Shown here: positions 51,510-63,104 of the stretch, piece after piece
How positions within the stretch are numbered: position 1 is the stretch's first letter
Layout of the letters: every line of letters starts with the position of its first letter
DNA from: Favolaschia claudopus
Taxonomy: Eukaryota > Basidiomycota > Agaricomycetes > Agaricales > Mycenaceae
Assembly (NCBI GenBank): GCA_037176885.1
Contig: JAWWNJ010000135.1
Coordinates: forward strand, 434,001-498,000
DNA length: 64,000 bases
Direction: 5' to 3'
Translations under genes and position numbers: made by a program
The notes under the pieces: model-generated
What the model saw: the letters and a program-made list of their open reading frames with translations, nothing else
The model's database searches: none
What the model was told of the DNA's origin: nothing

Positions 51510-52640
51510 ATGACCGACTCTGCCGCCGCTGCTGCAGCCGCCGCCGAGCGGATGGATAGGCTCGAGAGGACTGTTGACCGTCTGGTCGAGCTTTTTCAAA
51601 CCGCTGCCAATCCTCCCACTACTACTGCTCCGACCCTTGCCGCTCCTCCAGAGCCTCCGGCCGAGAGTCCAGGACTCTTTGCCAACCTCACACCGGCAGC
51701 AAAAACGGTCCTTCGACCGAACCCCCCTTTCGTCTTTGACGGCGACCGCTCGGCTGGCCGGGCCTTCCTTCACTCAGCTCGGACTTACATCCGACTGGTT
51801 CCGGAGGCGTTTGTCGAAGGCGGCGAGATGTCTGAGGAAAAGGCAGTGCGTTTCACCATGTCCTTTATGTCCAAAGACTCTGCGCAAAAATGGGCTGAGC
51901 GCATGTCCATCAAAACCCCTTTCCCCTTCCTCACCTGGGACACCTTCACCAAGGAGTTCTGCTCACGCTTCGTCGAGGAGAACGAGCAGGACCACGCCCT
52001 ACACAAACTCGAGTCTAGGGCATACTATATGGGCTCCCGGGATGTCTTCAAGTACACTGATGACTTTGAAGACCTCTTTGACCTTGCTGGGTTTGCTGAC
52101 GCGTTGGTCAAGGTCACCAAGTTCCGCTCTGGCCTTGACCCTGCCATCAATGCGGCCATCACCTCGTCCAGCGACCCCCCAGACCTCCGCGACTACATGG
52201 CTTGGCGGACCCGAGCGTACCGCCAGTACGAATCGCACGTGCGGGCTCGTGCTGCTGGGCTTCTCCCAAAAGCCCCCTCAGCTCCGCCAGCCGCTCGCTC
52301 ACGTCCAGCAGGTGTCTTCCCTGTCGTCCCTGCGCCTCCTCCTCCTCGGGCCATGCCAGCTCCTGCTCCTCCGCAGGTAGTCCCCATGGACGTTGATCGC
52401 ACGCGCTCCGGGAGAGGACCTCCCCGTGGCTGCTACCGATGCGGCGGTCCACACCTGGCCCGGGATTGCCCCACCCCAGCTGACGTCCGAGCCGCTGATG
52501 TCCTTGACGAGGTCATTCGTCAGCTTGGGTCCGAGCTCCTCTCCGAACAGGTGGCCCGGGTTGCCACCACCGACTCGCTGCCTGGGCCAGAGTCTGTAGC
52601 CGCTGAGGAAGAGCAGGGTTTTCTCCCACGCGACGAGTGA
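51510..52640 (+). CDS. Chromovirus Gag
   Basis: 376 residues from ATG 51510. An alanine-rich start and a coiled-coil-like MDRLERTVDRLVELF are followed by the gypsy-type capsid domain (AEAFVEG-like region, WAERMSIKTPFPFLTWDTFT, KLESRAYYMGSRDVFKYTDD, FRSGLDPAINAAI), a Pro-rich linker and one CCHC zinc knuckle, CYRCGGPHLARDC. The stop TGA (52638-52640) overlaps the beginning of the Pol frame. Function: particle shell and RNA packaging. Confidence 0.9.
   Translation: MTDSAAAAAAAAERMDRLERTVDRLVELFQTAANPPTTTAPTLAAPPEPPAESPGLFANLTPAAKTVLRPNPPFVFDGDRSAGRAFLHSARTYIRLVPEAFVEGGEMSEEKAVRFTMSFMSKDSAQKWAERMSIKTPFPFLTWDTFTKEFCSRFVEENEQDHALHKLESRAYYMGSRDVFKYTDDFEDLFDLAGFADALVKVTKFRSGLDPAINAAITSSSDPPDLRDYMAWRTRAYRQYESHVRARAAGLLPKAPSAPPAARSRPAGVFPVVPAPPPPRAMPAPAPPQVVPMDVDRTRSGRGPPRGCYRCGGPHLARDCPTPADVRAADVLDEVIRQLGSELLSEQVARVATTDSLPGPESVAAEEEQGFLPRDE
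52616..52622 (+). promoter_or_regulatory. Possible -1 ribosomal frameshift heptamer
   Basis: G-GGT-TTT in the Gag frame fits X-XXY-YYZ. It lies 15 nt before the Gag stop, and the -1 frame is open from here into Pol, which has no early ATG of its own. No downstream pseudoknot was evaluated. Confidence 0.45.
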
Positions 52641-55600
52641 GCGGTACTCCCTCGATCGCGTCTCCTAATCGTTTCGCATGTTTGTATGATGAGTCTGCCA
52701 ATGTTACATCTGTTGAACCTGCCAAAATGAAAGACGTACCCCCTGCTCCCCTCCGTTCCCCACGCATCCGGCGAAAGCCTTGGGAACGTAGACTTCCTCA
52801 GCGCTATACTGTTGCTGCTGCACCCGGTGCCAACTCCCTACATCTCCCCCTTGAGATTCAGGCAGTCCAGGACGCCACCAAGCTTTCTCTCGAAGGTCTC
52901 GTCGACTGTGGTGCCACCTCAGACTTCATTGACTCTGAGTTCGCAGCTAAGTCCGGCCTCCCCCTCCGCCGCCTTGCACAGCCCATTCCAGTTTTCAATG
53001 TGGATGGCTCGCCAAATGAGGCTGGTGCGATCCGCGAGGTGGCTGACGTCGTGCTGCAGTATCGTGGTCACTCTGAGCGCATGCAGCTCGCTGTTACCCG
53101 TCTTGGGAAGCAGAAGCTCATCCTCGGCTACTCCTGGCTCCGGAAGCATAACCCGGAGATCGACTGGGACACCCGAGAGGTCAAGATGAGCAGATGCCCC
53201 AGCGAGTGCTCTACGTGCCGCACCGAGGTTCGCCTGGAGGCTCGTGCTGCACGCCGAGAGTCCCGCCTGGCCGCTGGGATCCTCCGGCAGCTCCGGCTTG
53301 GTCCCCTTCCATCCATCTGTGCCATAGACTTAGGCGAAGATGAATACGATGACCTGCCAGAGCTGTTCCCGGACTACGAGGATGATGACGAGGATGATGT
53401 GGATGAAGTGGATGATGCGGATGAAGTGGATGACCCCCTTGAGCCGGGAGACCGGGTGTTCTACACCCAGTTCCTGCCTTCTGAGGATATCCGTGCTGGA
53501 AGCACCGTCTCTCAGCGCCTGGCTGAGGCATACGCCAAAAACTCAGCCCCGGCGCGCTCGGACGTTCCCGAATGGGCCCGAGAGTTTGACGATGTTTTCA
53601 ACAAGGAGTCCTTTGACTCGCTGCCTGAACGCCGATCCTGGGACCATGCCATTGAGCTCGTGCCGGACTCTAAACCCACGAACTGCAAGGTCTACCCAAT
53701 CTCGCCTCTCGAACAGAAGGGACTTGGCACTGGCCGGATTCGACCGTCGAAATCACCTATGGCCTCACCCGTCTTCTTCGTCAAGAAGAAGGACGGCGGA
53801 CTTCGGTTCGTACAGGACTATCGAGCTCTGAACGCCATGACCGTGAAGAATCGCTACCCGCTCCCCTTGATCAACGACCTCATCAACCGACTCAGGGGAG
53901 CTCGGTACTTCACGAAGCTCGATGTCCGGTGGGGCTTTAACAATGTTCGAATCCGTGAAGGCGACGAGTGGAAGGCAGCATTCCGGACCAACCGGGGACT
54001 GTTTGAGCCGCTGGTCATGTACTTCGGTCTGACCAACTCCCCTGCAACCTTCCAGACCATGATGAACGACATCTTCCAGGATCTTATCCTCTCTGGCGAC
54101 GTCATGGTCTACCTCGACGATATTCTCATTGCCCACTCAGACATCCGTCGGCATCGAGAGATCGTCCGAGAGGTCCTGCGGAGGCTTCGCGCAAACAAAC
54201 TTTACCTTCGAGCCGAGAAGTGTGAGTTTGAGCGAACCTCTATCGAGTACCTTGGTGTGATTATTTCCCACAACCACGTTGAGATGGACCCTGTAAAGGT
54301 TGCAGGAGTGGCAGCTTGGCCAGCGCCTGAGAATAAGAAGGATGTGCAGCAGTTCCTTGGCTTCACAAACTTCTACCGTCGGTTCATTGCGGGCTTCTCA
54401 GACGTTGCTCAAGCCCTCTTCAGACTCGCCAAGAAGGGCATCGCCTGGACCTGGGGGCCTGAAGATCAAGCTGCCTTTGATGAGCTCAAGCGGCGGGTGA
54501 CTCGGGACCCCGTTCTGGTTCTCCCGAGCCCCGAGCGCCCGTACCGGCTCGAGGCTGACAGCTCTGACTATGCCACCGGTGCCGTCCTCTCCCAGCAGGG
54601 TGACGATGGCAAGTGGCATCCGGTGGCGTTCTACTCCAAGAGCCTGAACGAGGTGCAACGGAATTACGAGATTCATGACAAGGAGATGCTTGCGATTGTG
54701 CGAGCCCTTGAGGAGTGGCGCCACTTCCTTGAGGGCGCGCAGCACCCGGTTGAGATCTGGACGGACCACAAAAACCTGGAATATTTCCGGAAGGCCCAGA
54801 AGCTCAATCGCCGCCAAGCTCGGTGGTCTCTCTACCTCTCCCGTTTCGACTTCTCGCGGGTCGCCTCATGGGTCGCCCCGATGCGCTTTCTCGGAGACCG
54901 GACCATGGAGTGCAGGACGATAATCAGGATGTCACCCTGCTTCGACCCGAGCTGTTACACGTTCGGGCCGCTGAAGCCCTGGTTATCGCTGGCCCTGAGG
55001 CTCCCCTCCTGTGCGACATCCGTGATGCGCTGGCCGGGGAACCTGACCTTGAAGAGCCCATTGCCCTGACTGCCAAGGAACTTCTCAAGGCCCGAGGTGT
55101 GCGGTCTGCCCGGTCTTCGGAATGGTGTATTGAAGGTGGACTCCTTTACTTCCGGGGGAAGGTTGTCGTCCCCCGAGACAAGGACCTCCGCCGGCGCATC
55201 CTGGAGCAACACCATGACACGCGCGTTGCAGGCCATGCCGGTCGTTTCAAGACTCTGGAGCTCGTGTCTCGGAACTACTGGTGGCCCCAATTGTCGCGTC
55301 ATGTCGGCCGGTATGTTGCGACTTGTGACTTGTGCTGCCGCACCAAGGCGCTTCGTAGACTGCCGATTGGTGAGCTCCACCCCACAGAGATCCCCGAGGA
55401 GCGCTGGCACACCGTCTCAGTCGACTTCATTGTTGAGCTTCCCGAGGCCCATGGATACGATGCAGTCATGGTCGTTGTCTGTGCCCTTGGGAAGAGAGCG
55501 CACTTCATGGAGTGTCACACCACCATTGACGCGGTTGGCGCTGCTCGGCTGTACTACCGGAACGTCTGGCGCCACCATGGCCTGCCAGAAAAGTACATTT

Positions 55601-56610
55601 CGGATCGTGGCACCCAGTTCATCGCAGAGTTCACGCGCGAGCTTTGGCGCCTTGTTGGGGTTACTCCAGCCACCTCTACGGCTTACCATCCGCAGACCGA
55701 CGGCCAGACTGAGCGCGTTAACCAGGAACTCGAGCAGTACGTCCGGCTCTTCACCAATTACAAGCAGGACGACTGGGATGAGCTACTACCTGCAGCGGAG
55801 TTTGCGTACAACAACCACATGCACTCCTCCACGCAGCAGGTACCGTTCATGACAGACACTGGTCGGCTTCCACGGATGGGCTTTGAGCCCCACGCTGCAC
55901 GTTCTAGGTTGGAGGCTGTAAACGAGTTCCACGACCGGATTGCGTCAGGGGTTTCTGAGGCGAAGGCCGCACTAGTCAAGGCCAAGGCAGAGTACAAGCA
56001 GTACTATGACCGCCGGCGGACGCCAGCTCCAGACATCAAGGTTGGTGACCGGGTGTGGGTTGATGCTTCAGATATCCGCACCACCCGCCCTTCGGTGAAA
56101 TTCTCCCACCGGCGTATCGGCCCCTTCAAGGTTCTGAAGGTCGTCAGTAATGGTGCCTTCAAACTGGAGCTGCCGCCCCGGTACTCTGCCCTCCACCCTG
56201 TCTTCCCTGTCGTGAAACTTCAGCTTGTGGAAGCCGATCCATTCCCCACTCGCCCCAGACACAAAGAGCCGCCACCAGTTCTTGACGTTCCTGGCGACAA
56301 GCAATGGGAGGTTGAGGAGATACTGGATGCCAAGATCCGGTATGGGAGTCTATGGTACTTTGTTTGCTGGAAGGGTTATGACCCGTCCCATGATCAATGG
56401 GTGAAGCACTCTAATGTCTTTGCCCCGGACGCTGTCGCTGCTTTCTACCGCAAATACCCTTCCAAACCTCGCTCCATTGCTGTCGCTGCCTTCGATTCCC
56501 TTCCCTTCCGTGACCGCTCGTCGACTCCAGCTCAGGTGCGATCTATGCGTCGAGGCGCCGCATTCCAAGGGGGGGTGATGTCAGGGGAACCCCTGTTCTG
56601 CGCAGCATGA
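52622..56610 (+). pseudogene. Chromovirus Pol: protease, RT, RNase H, integrase, chromodomain
   Basis: -1 frame to Gag. Protease: GLVDCGATSDFIDSEFA. RT: SPVFFVKKKDGGLRFVQDYR, YFTKLDVRWGFNNVRI, catalytic VMVYLDDILIAHSDI. RNase [51 protein letters not shown]. Integrase: zinc-binding [15 protein letters not shown]...CDLCCRTK, core [53 protein letters not shown]-terminal chromodomain: [20 protein letters not shown] and [12 protein letters not shown]. Defects: a short in-frame loss before GRIRPSKSPM in RT and a deletion with frameshift near 54850, between the RNase H tail and [15 protein letters not shown]. The frame ends at 56610, inside the 3' LTR. Confidence 0.9.
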
Positions 56611-56963
56611 CGCAAAGGGACTTGGGCAATTCTGCCCAAGTCCCATTACATCATTCCTGTGGAGCTCCATCAAACTACGACAGAGTTCTATTTTTGGGTA
56701 CACAAGCTCCCAGTCAAACTACGTCATCAAGGTGGGACTTAGCATGTGATCGGGCCAGGGACTATTGCCGGTTGACCCGGCCTTGTGGGAATTAGTTAGT
56801 ATATGTTTGCCACACCTAGCGTGGGAATCCTTAGCCTTTCTTCTCTTTGGATTCTCCCTCGCTAGGTGCGCTGTAATGTATTCCTAGTAGCGTCTTTAAT
56901 TAACTTTGGATTCTCCCTCGCTAGACCCTCGAGACATCTCGGGTCCTAAAGGTTGCCCTTACA
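56579..56963 (+). repeat. 3' LTR
   Basis: 385 bp; differs from the 5' LTR by GCAAAGGG for GTAATGGG, CAGTCAAAC for CAGTCCAAC, and TCCTAAAGG for TCCCAAAGG. Confidence 0.95.
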
Positions 56964-57184
56964 CCATCCTATCTGGTATCTTGCAACGATTTCCCAGCGC
57001 CGGCTTCGACTCGTTCCTGCCAACTACCCCACCGGCGCACAGGTAGATTACAATAAAGGGGCAAATACTACGGGCTGGCGCAATAACCGTGTTTGGATAG
57101 GTCGGTCGTTGTGCACTTTCATGGGTCTCATTTTCTGAAGATCATCTTCAGTATCGAGGAAGCCCATCCCCAAGGAAATCAGCC

Positions 57185-57452
57185 ATGAAAGCTGCAGAGT
57201 CCAAAACTGGTGGTGACGAGACCGAGAGCAATGAAGATGAAGATTTCGCTCTTCCCATTGAGCCGAGCTCCAAGCTACGTCGATCTAAGAGACGTTCCAT
57301 CCAACACAATAATGAAGAACCCGAGAAGAAGAAGAGAAAGAGTGGTACAGTATGTTTTTTTTTTTCTCTTTGATCACACCTTCCAGTTTCTAACTTTCCG
57401 ACACAGCGGAGACTGGGATCTTCAACGATAATGTTGCTCACGAGATAGTCTG
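57185..57452 (+). CDS. Small basic ORF with nuclear-localisation-like motifs
   Basis: ATG 57185 opens MKAAESKTGGDETESNEDED, then KLRRSKRRSIQ and EEPEKKKRKSGT, and a gtatgt donor near 57349. A cacag acceptor near 57404 is available. Mixed acidic and basic composition, no family. It may be the 5' exon of a gene cut by the inverted-repeat segment starting at 57453. Confidence 0.35.
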
Positions 57453-59207
57453 TATTTGTTGGCGCCTGTCAACCAGGACCTCGGTTTTGTCACAGCTGTC
57501 ACGGCACGTGCAGATTTTCCCACACGGTTCGAATCCGGTTCAACTGCTCGCGGCTGCTCATAGCACTCTCGTGGACCACTCTAAATGTTGCAGAGTCTCA
57601 ACTAAAGTTTATTTCTAGCTGTGCATCGCTTTTTCTGCCCCGAAATCATCACTGGAACCCAGCTGGGTTGACCGACAGCCGAGGCAAGAGAGTGAGTTCA
57701 AAGATATCTGTTTTAGGTAAAAAAGTATCAAAAGAAACTGTTCTGCAGTGCTGAGAGACCAGCTAGAGTGTCATCAGAACCTTTTAGAAGGCAAAATAAT
57801 GGGCAAGAACGAGGAAAACACTTCAAAACAGGTCACTCGACGCATTCTAGGGTTGCGGAACAAACTCCCGGGGGTACAACAAAGTCGGTAATTTACCCAC
57901 GACAATTTTGGCCGATGTAATAAATGTAATTTACGTGGTAATTTACTATTATCACGTGATTACGTGATGCTGCTATTTTCCGCCGTTTCTGGTCGATTTT
58001 TTTGGAAATTTTTCTCTACCATCTGCACCTACAATCGGGTAGCATGATGACCAGGCTTCACAGCAGACCAAAAATTCAAGAAATAATCTAGCGTAAAAAT
58101 TGACTGATCACTATGTCAACCCTATGCTGTCCTATACAAGGCACTTGTCGGATCGGAGGTCGGTAGAAGATATTTACATACATCCATGAGCCATATTTGA
58201 GGGGAAGGTCGATCCCTCTTATTCGGGATTATGTAATATTCCTCGGCTTTGATCTGTGCACTATAGTCGCCGTCCTAGAGACTACAATGCACTGAAGGAA
58301 CGTATAGAGAGCCTCAGATTACATTTCAAAGCCGTCGGGAGCATGTTCTGAATTTTCTTTTCATTTTTTTGGACGGAATCTGCATGTTTTGAACATATTA
58401 CGAGATTTTCTGAATTTCCCTTCTTTCGAACTGCGTGAGGTACTGTGGGCTTGTCGCTTGATGTATCGACATCCTAAATACACAAAGTAAGTGAAATGCG
58501 TTGAAAACTCATTGTTCCGCCCCAGATTGGTTTTTCAAACACCGGGCATGCACTCGGTCGGCAAATTCCACTCGTAGATACGGATTTCGATATCCCAGCG
58601 CTGAGATTCGACTATAAAACACTCTCTACTACCTTTCACTACATTTTGTTCACCCAAAAACCAACCAAGGTCCTTTGACCCCCTGCTAGTAACCTGCACT
58701 TTGCCTGAATAGACATATTGACAAAAAGTGATTTGTATTGAACAGATTCTCCAAATTTCGTGCTCAAAAATAGCCTGTACAACACATCCATACCAGCGCT
58801 GCATTGCCAAGGCCATCCGGATGCTCAAATGCAAGCAAAACAACCTCACCGAACGATGCCGCGCTCACTTGAAACTCAGATGATCAGTGACTAAGCTCCG
58901 GACCGGTTACCGAATAAGAGGGATCGTCAGTGTTCTCGCCATATTTTGAGTGCGTGAGGACCCCAGGGACACCTCCTGGCATCCACAGCAGCAGAGGTAC
59001 CTTATCATGTGAACAAGGTGTTGGTGGTATATTACACCGAGTTTTCGGAGAAAGGTAACAAATAGGTAACTTACCTGTCACGTGACCGCGGTAAATTACA
59101 ATATTAATTTACCACCGACTTCCTAACGCAGTCGAACCGTGTGGGAAAATTGGCACGTGCCATCAATTTGTCACAAAATCCGGTGACACCGTGACAGGTG
59201 CCAACAA
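57453..59207. mobile_element. Segment bounded by about 90-bp inverted repeats
   Basis: 57453-57540 and 59120-59207 are inverted copies: TGTTGGCGCCTGTCA, CACGTGC, TTTTCCCACACGGTTCGA. A second inverted pair lies further in: AAGTCGGTAATTTACC near 57890 and its relative near 59100 (TTACCACCGACTT). The 1.75-kb interior has no convincing gene; a minus-strand frame at 58849-58535 is unassigned. The target duplication is unclear. Confidence 0.6.
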
Positions 59208-59231
59208 AATCAGACTCGATATTAAAAAGAT

Positions 59232-59475
59232 ACAAGCCCGCCTTCGGCAGGGCCGGCTCGCTGCGCTCGCGTCCCTCCCTACGGCTGGTTCACAGCTTGT
59301 CGGGGCTCCGCCCTAAACCCCGGTTTCATTTTTTTGCGAATTTTTTTGCTGGATTCCGTGCCCGCGGCGCCGCACTGCCGCTCGCTGCACTCGCCGGCGC
59401 GCGGCGCCGGGGACCCCGTGATTTTCTGTCAAAAAGCACGTTACTTTCTGTCAAAAGTCACGTTACTAACGTCAC
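59232..59475 (-). repeat. GC-rich repeat, inverted copy
   Basis: Reads the family backwards: CCCGCCTTCGGCAGGGCCGG, CTCGCTGCGCTCGCGTCCCT, AGCTTGTCGGGGCTCCGCCC, then GCCGCACTGCCGCTCGCTGC and TTTCTGTCAAAAAGCACG. Confidence 0.75.
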
Positions 59476-59584
59476 CTTGTGTTTTCATGTACTTATAGGA
59501 ATTAAAAAGATATAATATATCTCATGAGTCATAGAGTCTGACTGCGGGAGACTACTCACGAGATCATGGGTACGCTTCTGCTGT

Positions 59585-59815
59585 ATTCATCCAATACGAC
59601 ACGACGAGCTGTGGGACCCGTGCCTTCGCCACTCAGGACCTTTAACAGTTCAGATTTCGCGCTCACTTGCTGCTTTCAAGGCCGACGGCGCCGCACTGCC
59701 GCTCGCTGCACTCGCCGGCGCGCGTCGCCGCGGGGAGAGCGTGGGTAAGTCCACGTGCGCAGCACGTGGTCTCCTGTCAAAGGCTGTGCCGTGCCCTTTT
59801 AAAGTATAGGATTAA
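59585..59815 (-). repeat. GC-rich repeat, subfamily B, inverted copy
   Basis: Inverse relative of 9115-9317: GTGGGACCCGTGCCTTCGCC, then CTGCTTTCAAGGCCGACGGC, CCGCTCGCTGCACTCGCCGG, ending TTTTAAAGTATAGGATTAA. It contains a CACGTGCGCAGCACGTG hairpin near 59753. Confidence 0.65.
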
Positions 59816-59817
59816 CC

Positions 59818-60005
59818 TGATACCAAGGATCGGAGTACATTGATCTGACTGCTACGGACGAGCCGGCCAGCCGCCCTCCTACTCCGGATTCGGCGCGTAC
59901 TCCCCCGCCGAACGCTCCAACTGTTGACCCGAAGTTCTCTGACGAGTATAAGGTTGACCCTTCATGGGGTAACCCGTACTCCGACGAACGCAAGTACACT
60001 TTCTG
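59818..60005 (+). CDS. C-terminal protein fragment, Pro/Asp-rich
   Basis: The frame reads QGSEYIDLTATDEPASRPPT, then VDPKFSDEYKVDPSWGNPYS and ends DERKYTF at 60005. The steady composition and defined end look like the C-terminus of a real protein whose upstream part was replaced by the GC-rich repeat. No family is recognised. Confidence 0.4.
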
Positions 60006-61495
60006 ACCGATCAATGGCTTGTAGATTTTCTTGTTCTCTAATTGCTAAACAAAACGGAGCCTAGTTAGATTGCTATGCTTGATTAGCGCTCTGGTAAAAT
60101 CCTCTGCTGTCCATATCAGACCCTCCGTACATAGTAATGATCCTAGACGTCGCCTCCAATCGTCCAATACAATTTTGTTCTCGTGTGTCTTCATGGCTCT
60201 GTCTCAATCAACTCTCATAAATTGTACTCAAAGGGAAATACTTACAACAAACCCTACGGCCTCAAGAAATGAATAATGTACTAGTCTCAGTCAAATAGGC
60301 CGACAAGTACTCAGAAATATTTCAACCTTTTAGCTTTACATAAATATTGGGCCCCAATGAAATATATTGTAGCATCGAAAATACCGGTATGTCACAACTC
60401 CCAGTGAGAGATGAAATAACAGCATAATACCCAGTGAGAGATGCAACACCATTCAAATATGAATTGATTTTTTTTCCAAAAGGAACAGCATACTTATGAT
60501 ACAAATATATTTGAATGTGAATAGAGCTACAAGTCGCAATATGGTGTGTATAGCTTGACGAGACAGACAATATATAGTGTGAGTTGGCGATATATTGACC
60601 GTCACTCAATATACTATTGTGCCCAATGGGTATGAATTCTCCCATTGGGTCTGAATTCACGATTTCCTGCTCCGTCCCTTTACTTTTTGCCCCCGGAATT
60701 TTCCGGCATGTATTCTAGTAGTAGTAATGCATAGTTCTACCAAAGGGCTTGAGGATTCGTGAAGAGGAAGGTATTAAAATACGGTTACCGGGACATCAAA
60801 GTCAGTGATCCCGCGACATATCAGAAACCGGACAAAAACCATAAAACAGCTGTATTGTATGTAAAGTTTCACAAGCTATAGAAATTATTAATTATGCCCG
60901 ACACCACATTTGTACCAATATTCGCTTGACGCCACGATACCTTACGATTCGTGTGAAATGAACTGAGATGAATTGCACAAATTCTCGAACTATCACAATC
61001 CAGCTCACACCATAACGCCTCGCGTGCATTCCTATCAACAAAATCTTTCGCCGATGCGACTCGATTGCCTGAACGCTACAAAGTCTAGAGAAACTATCGT
61101 CTTTTTTTTCGTGGGCTTGCAGGACTCGCACACCCAACCTTTTTTGCCCCCCGAATCTGCACAGTCTTCGTGAAACTGAGAATAAGTAAGTTGGGGTAAG
61201 AATCGAGACCTTCCCGAGGGCGAATATTTTCGGGGGTGTCACGGTCTCTCTCTATCATTGATGTCTCAAATCGACCGAAGCAACAATTACAGTTTTTTTC
61301 TAAGTTACTATATAATCAACGCGCAAGCCTTGTCAGTTTCGGCAAAACATATGATATCGTGCGATTTGAACTCCGAAAGGAATTCCTCGCTGGTCAATTC
61401 TAGAGTGACCCTTTCAATTCTATGAATCCATTGTTCCTTCCTTTTATGTACGCCGCAGGCTCGGTATCACAGAGAGCTTAGCAATTGCCCAAATT
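60006..61495. other. Long stretch without a supported gene; two solo transposon ends
   Basis: 60613-60660 is a single end of the TTGTGCCC family (27044-27446). 60826-60856 is a single end of the TIR element inserted in the helicase (ACCGGACAAAAACC then AAAACAGCTGTA). A minus-strand ORF at 61242-60892 shows no motif. Confidence 0.45.
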
Positions 61496-62381
61496 TCAAG
61501 GCTCCTCCTCCATGCCGTCGACAGACATATCTACTCGGACATTGAGTTCGTCGTGTGATACTTATGTAGGCAGCGATAAACATACTGAATGTCCAGCGGG
61601 CGAGGTTAAGCTGAAGTATCTGAATGGGAAGAACTGCGTCACTGTACTCTGCCTCTGTTAGGGATTCAAGCAGAGGAATCGCAGAATCGATGGCCTGTAT
61701 TGCAGTGTCACGTGCCATACTGAAAGATTTGGCAATTTCATAGTAATATACAGAAAGGTTGAGTGTCAGCCCAAGCCTGATGGGATTGGTAGGGGCGAGA
61801 TGAATAGCAGAAATCGCATTCGCTCTCGTATAGGCTTCGAGAGAGCTCTGAGCAAGGCCTTGAGCCGTATCTTCGGCTGCTACCTCGGCCAGATATCGAT
61901 AGTAGTCCCCCGCCCTGATCGAGTGTTTGAGAGTCGCAACGGAACGCACACAAGAAACGCACATTTTCTGGAAAAAGACTTGAGCTTCGTGTGAAATGGC
62001 CCCTGAAATGAGCTGTGTCTCCAAAGTGTGGAGAACTTCTTCACATGTATGAGTTAGGTCTTTCTCGATCTTTGCTTTGCATTTTCTGGCCAAAGCAAGG
62101 TGAATGGGATGTCCCGTCACTTCCCCTGACTTCTCAACAGAGGTGATAACTTTCCAGGACCTACGGTGAGAGTCCACTGTCATTTTGTATGCGGCGCAAA
62201 ACAAGTTGCGCTCTTCGGACGTAAGATCAATGCCCGAAGTAACCACTGCCTTCATATATTCGAGCATGTCTAGTGAAGGCAATCTTGTGAGCCAAGACAC
62301 GAAAGTCCATTTGAACATGCCTCCAAAGCGATTGGCTTTATCTGCAAGCCTGGCGAGGTGCATAGATTGTTCACGAGACAT
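61496..62381 (-). CDS. 14-3-3 family protein
   Basis: Phosphoserine/phosphothreonine-binding adaptor, normally a cytosolic dimer. Start MSREQSMHLARLADKANRF at 62381; then MLEYMKAVVTSGIDLTSEER, NLFCAAYKMTVDSHRRSWKV, YYRYLAEVAAEDTAQGLAQS, IHLAPTNPIRLGLTLNLSVY, YSDAVLPIQILQLNLARW. These follow the helices of the family in order. Introns: 62320-62270 (51 nt, GC-AG), 61962-61915 (48 nt) and 61585-61531 (55 nt). The first two are multiples of three, so the frame stays open even unspliced. The last exon gives NMSVDGMEEEP, an acidic tail as in other 14-3-3 proteins, and stops at 61496. Compared with usual members, several groove-proximal positions differ (KMTVDSHRRSW for KNVIGARRASW), so it may be a divergent paralogue. 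No disruption is seen. Confidence 0.85.
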
Positions 62382-62721
62382 ACTTTAAATGCAATCAGAA
62401 CTGTCACACTGGTAGCCTGCGACGCATGTACTCACATTGGCAAAGAGGGCGAGGCGTCTGTCGTTGGGAGGAACTGGATAATGTCGAGTGACGTGGCAGC
62501 AACGTGGCAGAGTTGCACGCGTGGAGATTCTAAATTAATACGGTTGCCCACAAGTCCACGCTTTGTTTTCGGCCGCAGAGTTTCGACGGGACTTCCTGGC
62601 GCACCTTCCAATGCTCTCTACCTGCAAGAGCCCTCTCCAGGGCCCCTTTGGAAACGCCTAAGACGTCGAGGACGCCGCGCAAAGCACACTGAGGTCAAGA
62701 CCGGACTGCGGCGCGGGCTAC
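62382..62721. repeat. Arm 1 of an inverted pair, otherwise no gene
   Basis: 62545-62690 is an inverted relative of 63760-63915: ACAAGTCCACGCTTTGTTTT, CTGGCGCACCTTCC, ATGCTCTCTACCT and GACGTCGAGGACGCCGCGCA. The frames of the two copies disagree through small indels, so the coding frame, if any, is unclear. Confidence 0.5.
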
Positions 62722-63104
62722 TACAGTTGCGGCAAAATCAATTTACTTACTAAATAAGGAAATTCTCGTCAATTCGCTCCTTTTGCTCGCAGATGGGTGT
62801 TTTTTTCGAGCGGTAAGTTGATAAGAATACAAAGAATTGCTAGCCTGTATTCCTGATGTAGAAAAACTGGTGTCTTTGTGTTGGTTTCGCCGGGATAACC
62901 AGCAACTTTGTCTCATCAAGTGCAGCCAAAAGCAGTGAGAAACATGACGAATCCGGTTGTTTTTTGTGCGTAGACTGGCTCAACTCCAGGAGTACAGGCC
63001 CTTTGCGCCATTTCAACGTGCTTGTGGTGGTTCTGCTGTGCGGTAGAGCGGATTTGATGGAAATTTCCTTATTTGGTAAGTAAATTGATTTTGCCGCAAC
63101 TGTA
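62722..63104. mobile_element. TA-flanked MITE, TACAGTTGCGGC variant
   Basis: Ends CAGTTGCGGCAAAATCAATT (from 62724) and the inverse (to 63102), TA on both sides, 379 bp. Length and end words are close to the MITE at 28555-28931. The core differs. Confidence 0.85.

Larger units (their letters stand above)
50977..56968 (+). mobile_element. Ty3/gypsy chromovirus, complete with 5-bp target duplication
   Basis: 385-bp LTRs (50982-51366 and 56579-56963), TG...CA ends, flanked by CCATC at 50977-50981 and 56964-56968. The LTRs differ at only four positions by eye, so the insertion is recent. A purine-rich AAGGGGGGGTGA precedes the 3' LTR. Internal order: Gag, protease, RT, RNase H, integrase, chromodomain. 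Confidence 0.95.
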
